DNA of 64,000 nt from Aeromonas bivalvium. GTDB lineage: Bacteria > Pseudomonadota > Gammaproteobacteria > Enterobacterales > Aeromonadaceae. The notes below the pieces were generated by a model. It saw only the letters and a list, made by a program, of their open reading frames with translations. It was not told where the DNA came from and searched no databases. Location of the stretch: assembly GCF_000819765.1 (NCBI RefSeq), contig NZ_CDBT01000024.1:124001-188000 (forward strand), read 5' to 3'. Shown one piece after another: positions 61,022 to 64,000 of the stretch. A program made the translations under genes and the position numbers. How positions within the stretch are numbered: position 1 is the first letter of the stretch; each line of letters starts with the position of its first letter.

Positions 61022-62020
61022 CTACAGCACCCATGACAGACTCAGGGTGCCGAAGTCGGTCTGCTCTCGCTGGGTGTCGAAGGTCTCGGTGAAAAAGGTG
61101 CGAGCGAACCCCAGGGTCAACTTGCCCCGCCGCAGGCAGAAGCCGAAGGAACCCATGGCGATGACGGGCTCGGAATCGACGGCGTGACTGGTGCGAAACA
61201 GGGTGCCGTCGAGGGGCAGGTAGTGAACGACCCCGTAGGCGCCGCCACCGCCAAAGAGCGAGACCGACCAGCGATCGCGGGGGGCTATCCCGACCGTGGA
61301 GGCGGCATTGAGCCCGGAGCGCAGGGCGGTAACCCCTAGGGCATCCACCAGATCCCAGCCTATTTCGCCATAGAGGCCGACCCCGGCCCCGGTGAAATAG
61401 TTGCCGACTCCGGCGGTGGCCAGAGGCACCAGGCGCCACTCCAGATCGGCGACGGTGTGCCCGGCCGCCGCGAGGTGGGCCAGCGTGTAGTTGAGGTTGA
61501 CGATGGGTTCGTTCGGCAACTGGGTATCCCAGCCTCGGGGCTTGTCGGCCCCGATCAGCCGATGGAACTCCCGCTGGGTGTCGTCGGCCTGGGAGGCGGG
61601 GCCCACCACCCCCAGCCTGAGCTGCCAGGCGTGGCTCCAGTCCCACCTGCGGGCATAGAGGGTGCTGTCGACCACCAGCACCCCTGAGTAGGGCTGATCG
61701 TCGACATCGGGATGGGGTTCCCCTATGTCGTCCGGGGTGTTGATCTCCTGGGCCAGGGCCCAGGAGGCGTAAGTGGTGTAGTCCTCATCGGCCACGAACG
61801 GCAGGAATGACCAGAAGCGGGTCCATCGACCGAGGGGACCGTCGTCCTCCCGAGCGATGGCATCAGAGACCCAGGCGATCCCCACGCCATTGGTGTAGTT
61901 GTTGTCGGAGCCGGTAAAGACGTCGTTCTCCACCGTGAGGGTCAGGCTGCCGTCTGTGGCCTGACTGGCGCCGCTCAGCAGCAGACCGGTCAACACCAGG
62001 GCAGTGCGTCGCTTGTTCAT
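61022..62020 (-). CDS. lpxR: lipid A 3'-O-deacylase, LpxR family (DUF2219)
   Basis: A 332-aa outer-membrane protein with a signal peptide ([20 protein letters not shown]). The mature N-terminus [26 protein letters not shown] carries the conserved Asn-Asp (catalytic metal ligands), and [19 protein letters not shown] and [16 protein letters not shown] follow as in LpxR. The sequence alternates strands to the end (TLSLSWVL), consistent with a 12-strand barrel. LpxR removes the 3'-acyloxyacyl chain of lipid A. Its ATG overlaps the stop of the RND gene upstream (TAATG), so the two are coupled. Confidence 0.88.
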   Translation of the reverse strand: MNKRRTALVLTGLLLSGASQATDGSLTLTVENDVFTGSDNNYTNGVGIAWVSDAIAREDDGPLGRWTRFWSFLPFVADEDYTTYASWALAQEINTPDDIGEPHPDVDDQPYSGVLVVDSTLYARRWDWSHAWQLRLGVVGPASQADDTQREFHRLIGADKPRGWDTQLPNEPIVNLNYTLAHLAAAGHTVADLEWRLVPLATAGVGNYFTGAGVGLYGEIGWDLVDALGVTALRSGLNAASTVGIAPRDRWSVSLFGGGGAYGVVHYLPLDGTLFRTSHAVDSEPVIAMGSFGFCLRRGKLTLGFARTFFTETFDTQREQTDFGTLSLSWVL

Positions 62021-64000
62021 TATGCTCGCTCCTCTGCGATCCCGATCTGGGCCTCGGGGGCCCGGGCGCTGTCGTGCCCGATCGGGGCGATCCGGAACCA
62101 GGCCGCATAGAGGGAGGGCACGAAGAAGATGGTCAACAGGGTAGCGATGGTCAACCCCCCCATGATGGCGATGGCCATGGGACCCCAGAAGACGCTGCGG
62201 GTCAGGGGGATCATGGCCAGCACGGTGGCCGCCGCCGTCAACATCACCGGGCGGGCCCGCATCACGGCCGCCTCGACCACGGCGCTCCAGGGATCCCGGC
62301 CACTGGCGGTCTCTATCTGGATCTGGTCGATCAGGATCACCGAGTTGCGCATGATCATGCCGCACAGGGCGATGATGCCGAGGATGGCGACAAAACCCAA
62401 GGGCGCCTGGAACAGCAGCAGGGCGGCCACCACCCCTATCATCCCAAGGGGCGCGGTCAGCAGCACCATGGCCATCAGGGAGAAGCTCTGCAGTTGCAGC
62501 ATCAGGATCAGCAAGATGGTGATCAGCATCACGGGGGCCACGGCGATCAGTGCCTCGTTGGCCTTGTTGCTCTCCTCGACCGCGCCGCCGACATCAATCC
62601 GGTAACCGGCGGGCAGGGGCGCCTCTATCTCCTTGAGCAAGGGGGTGATGGCCTGGGTCACGGAGACCGCCTGGGCACCGTCCACCACGTCGGCGCGCAC
62701 CGTGATCGCCATGTCGCGGTTGCGTCGCCACAGCACGGGCTCTTCCAGCTCATGGTGCACGGCAGCAATCTGCGACAGGGGCACCACTGTCCCCTGGCTC
62801 GTGTAGAGGTTGATGTCCTTGAGGGTCTCCACATCCAGTCGCTCCGAGGGAATGGCACGGGCGACCACGTCGACCAGCTCCTCACCGTCACGCAACTGGG
62901 TCAGGGTCGTCCCCTGCATCAGGGACTGGGTCGCCATCGCCACCTCGGCGGGGGAGAGCCCCAGGGCGCGCACCTTCTCCTGATCGAGTTCGACCCCGAG
63001 GGCGCGCACCGGATCGTTCCAGTCGAGCTGGACGTCGCGCACCTGGGGATTGCTCGCCACCACCTGTTCCACCTGGCGGGCGATGGTGCGCACCCCCTGG
63101 GTGTCGGGACCCACGATGCGGAACTGTACCGGGAAGCCCACCGGTGGGCCGAGCTCGAGGCGGGTGACGCGCACCCAGGCCTGGGGGAATTGCTCGCCGG
63201 CCATGGCCATCAGGCGCGAACGCACGCGCTCGCGAGCCTCCAGATCCCGGGTCATCACCACGAACTGGGCATAGCCAGGGTTGGGCAGCTCGGGATCCAG
63301 GGAGAGGTAGAAGCGCGGCGCGCCGGCCCCCGTGTAGGCGGTGTAGAAGCGCACGTCCTCGTCCTTGGCCAGCACCTGTTCCAGGCGTTTTACTTGCTCT
63401 GTGGTCGCGGCGAACGAGGCCCCCTCCTTGACGCGCAGCTCGACGATGAGCTCGGGCCGCGTGCTGTTGGGGAAGAACTGTTGCGGCACCAGCTTGACCG
63501 CCGACACGGCCAGCACCAGGGCTCCGAAGGTGATGCCGATGACCAGCCAGCGGCGCGCGATGGCCGCCTCTATCCAGCCGCGCAGCTTGCGATAACCCTT
63601 GGTGTCATAGGGATTGGCCCCTTCGTGGTGATGCCCCAGATTGTCCGGCAGCATCTTGACGGCGAGGTAGGGGGTGAACAGGCCCGAGCAGAGCCAGGAG
63701 AAGACCACCGCCGCGCCGACGATCCAGAAGATGCCGCCGGCGTACTCCCCCGTGGTGGACTGGGAAAAGCCCACCGGCATGAAGGCGGCAGCGGTGATCA
63801 GGGCGCCGGAGAGGCGGGGCATGGCGGTCGCCTGATAGGAGTAGGAGGCTGCCTTGACCTTGTCCCAGCCCGCTTCCATCTTCACCACCATCATCTCGAG
63901 GGCGATGATGGCGTCATCCACCAGCAGACCCAGGGCGATGATGAGGGACCCCAGGGAGATCCGCTCCAGATTCCAGCCGGTCCCCAGCATGAAGATGGCG
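62020..64000 (-). CDS. RND efflux transporter permease (partial, N-terminus beyond window)
   Basis: The last 660 residues or so of an AcrB-type RND pump. Visible parts are the helix-4 region LGLLVDDAIIALE with its proton-relay Asp pair, the large second periplasmic loop (PQQFFPNSTRPELIVELRVKEGASF onward), and the C-terminal membrane bundle (LLTAPLGMIGVVAALLLF, GIIALCGMIMRNSVILIDQI, VFWGPMAIAIMGGLTIATLLTIFFVPSLYAAWF). It belongs to the HAE1-like group of drug/solute exporters; membrane-fusion and outer-membrane partners, if any, are outside the window. The stop overlaps lpxR. The substrate is unknown. Confidence 0.92.
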   Translation of the reverse strand, partial: AIFMLGTGWNLERISLGSLIIALGLLVDDAIIALEMMVVKMEAGWDKVKAASYSYQATAMPRLSGALITAAAFMPVGFSQSTTGEYAGGIFWIVGAAVVFSWLCSGLFTPYLAVKMLPDNLGHHHEGANPYDTKGYRKLRGWIEAAIARRWLVIGITFGALVLAVSAVKLVPQQFFPNSTRPELIVELRVKEGASFAATTEQVKRLEQVLAKDEDVRFYTAYTGAGAPRFYLSLDPELPNPGYAQFVVMTRDLEARERVRSRLMAMAGEQFPQAWVRVTRLELGPPVGFPVQFRIVGPDTQGVRTIARQVEQVVASNPQVRDVQLDWNDPVRALGVELDQEKVRALGLSPAEVAMATQSLMQGTTLTQLRDGEELVDVVARAIPSERLDVETLKDINLYTSQGTVVPLSQIAAVHHELEEPVLWRRNRDMAITVRADVVDGAQAVSVTQAITPLLKEIEAPLPAGYRIDVGGAVEESNKANEALIAVAPVMLITILLILMLQLQSFSLMAMVLLTAPLGMIGVVAALLLFQAPLGFVAILGIIALCGMIMRNSVILIDQIQIETASGRDPWSAVVEAAVMRARPVMLTAAATVLAMIPLTRSVFWGPMAIAIMGGLTIATLLTIFFVPSLYAAWFRIAPIGHDSARAPEAQIGIAEERA

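Overview
The window is a 64 kb piece of a GC-rich gammaproteobacterial chromosome, most likely an Aeromonas. This is inferred from gene content and order (recR-htpG-adk-hemH, an inosine/guanosine kinase with a PurR-like box, elyC/cmoM/mukF/mukE/mukB, tpiA, pfkA, an ExeM/NucH-type secreted nuclease, LpxR). No rRNA, tRNA, CRISPR array, transposase or integrase was found. Both ends cut genes: a yohK/lrgB homologue at the left and an RND pump at the right.

Layout. 1-4.5 kb: yohJ/yohK, a GH36 alpha-galactosidase, a secreted barrel-like protein and sbcB. 4.6-10.3 kb: a visibly AT-richer accessory block. It holds a three-gene cassette (Gly/Ala-rich membrane protein, HNH-motif membrane protein, CxxCxxCC protein), a convergent WYL/BrxR-CapW-like repressor, and, diverging from that repressor, a DUF4258-like gene and the truncated C-terminal part of an ADP-ribosylglycohydrolase. 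The cassette is the best candidate in the window for an undescribed (possibly defence) system. 10.5-19.7 kb: a periplasmic molybdopterin-fold sensor paired with a GGDEF-EAL enzyme, then recR, htpG (sigma-32 promoter), adk, hemH, a MAPEG gene and gsk. 19.7-28.4 kb: a Cache chemoreceptor, two small genes, a degenerate GGDEF-EAL protein divergent from a lone glgC whose leader is packed with GGA (CsrA-like) motifs, a 665-aa exported protein, and yceB.

28.5-37.2 kb: tandem lpxM-like acyltransferases, a RIO kinase, pirin, a lipoprotein, polB with a LexA-like box, a DUF3617 gene and alkB. 37.3-47.6 kb: pfkA and tpiA on the minus strand, elyC divergent from cmoM, then the condensin operon mukF-mukE-mukB. 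47.7-55.2 kb: many small single genes (RlpA-like lipoprotein, cupin, GNAT, SH3, ABM monooxygenase, SixA, a tandem-repeat secreted protein, PhzF, LysE/RhtB exporter, a 35-aa lysine-rich miniprotein, a ribbon-helix-helix protein, PhnA). 55.9-64 kb: the large extracellular nuclease, a second Cache-type chemoreceptor, and an lpxR gene overlapping the end of an RND pump gene.

Recurring themes are DNA repair and maintenance (sbcB, recR, polB, alkB, mukBEF), c-di-GMP and Csr-type signalling (two GGDEF-EAL proteins, glgC leader), chemotaxis (two receptors) and lipid A remodelling (two LpxM, one LpxR). All family names come from reading motifs, with no database search. Start sites were chosen from ribosome-binding sites and expected family lengths.
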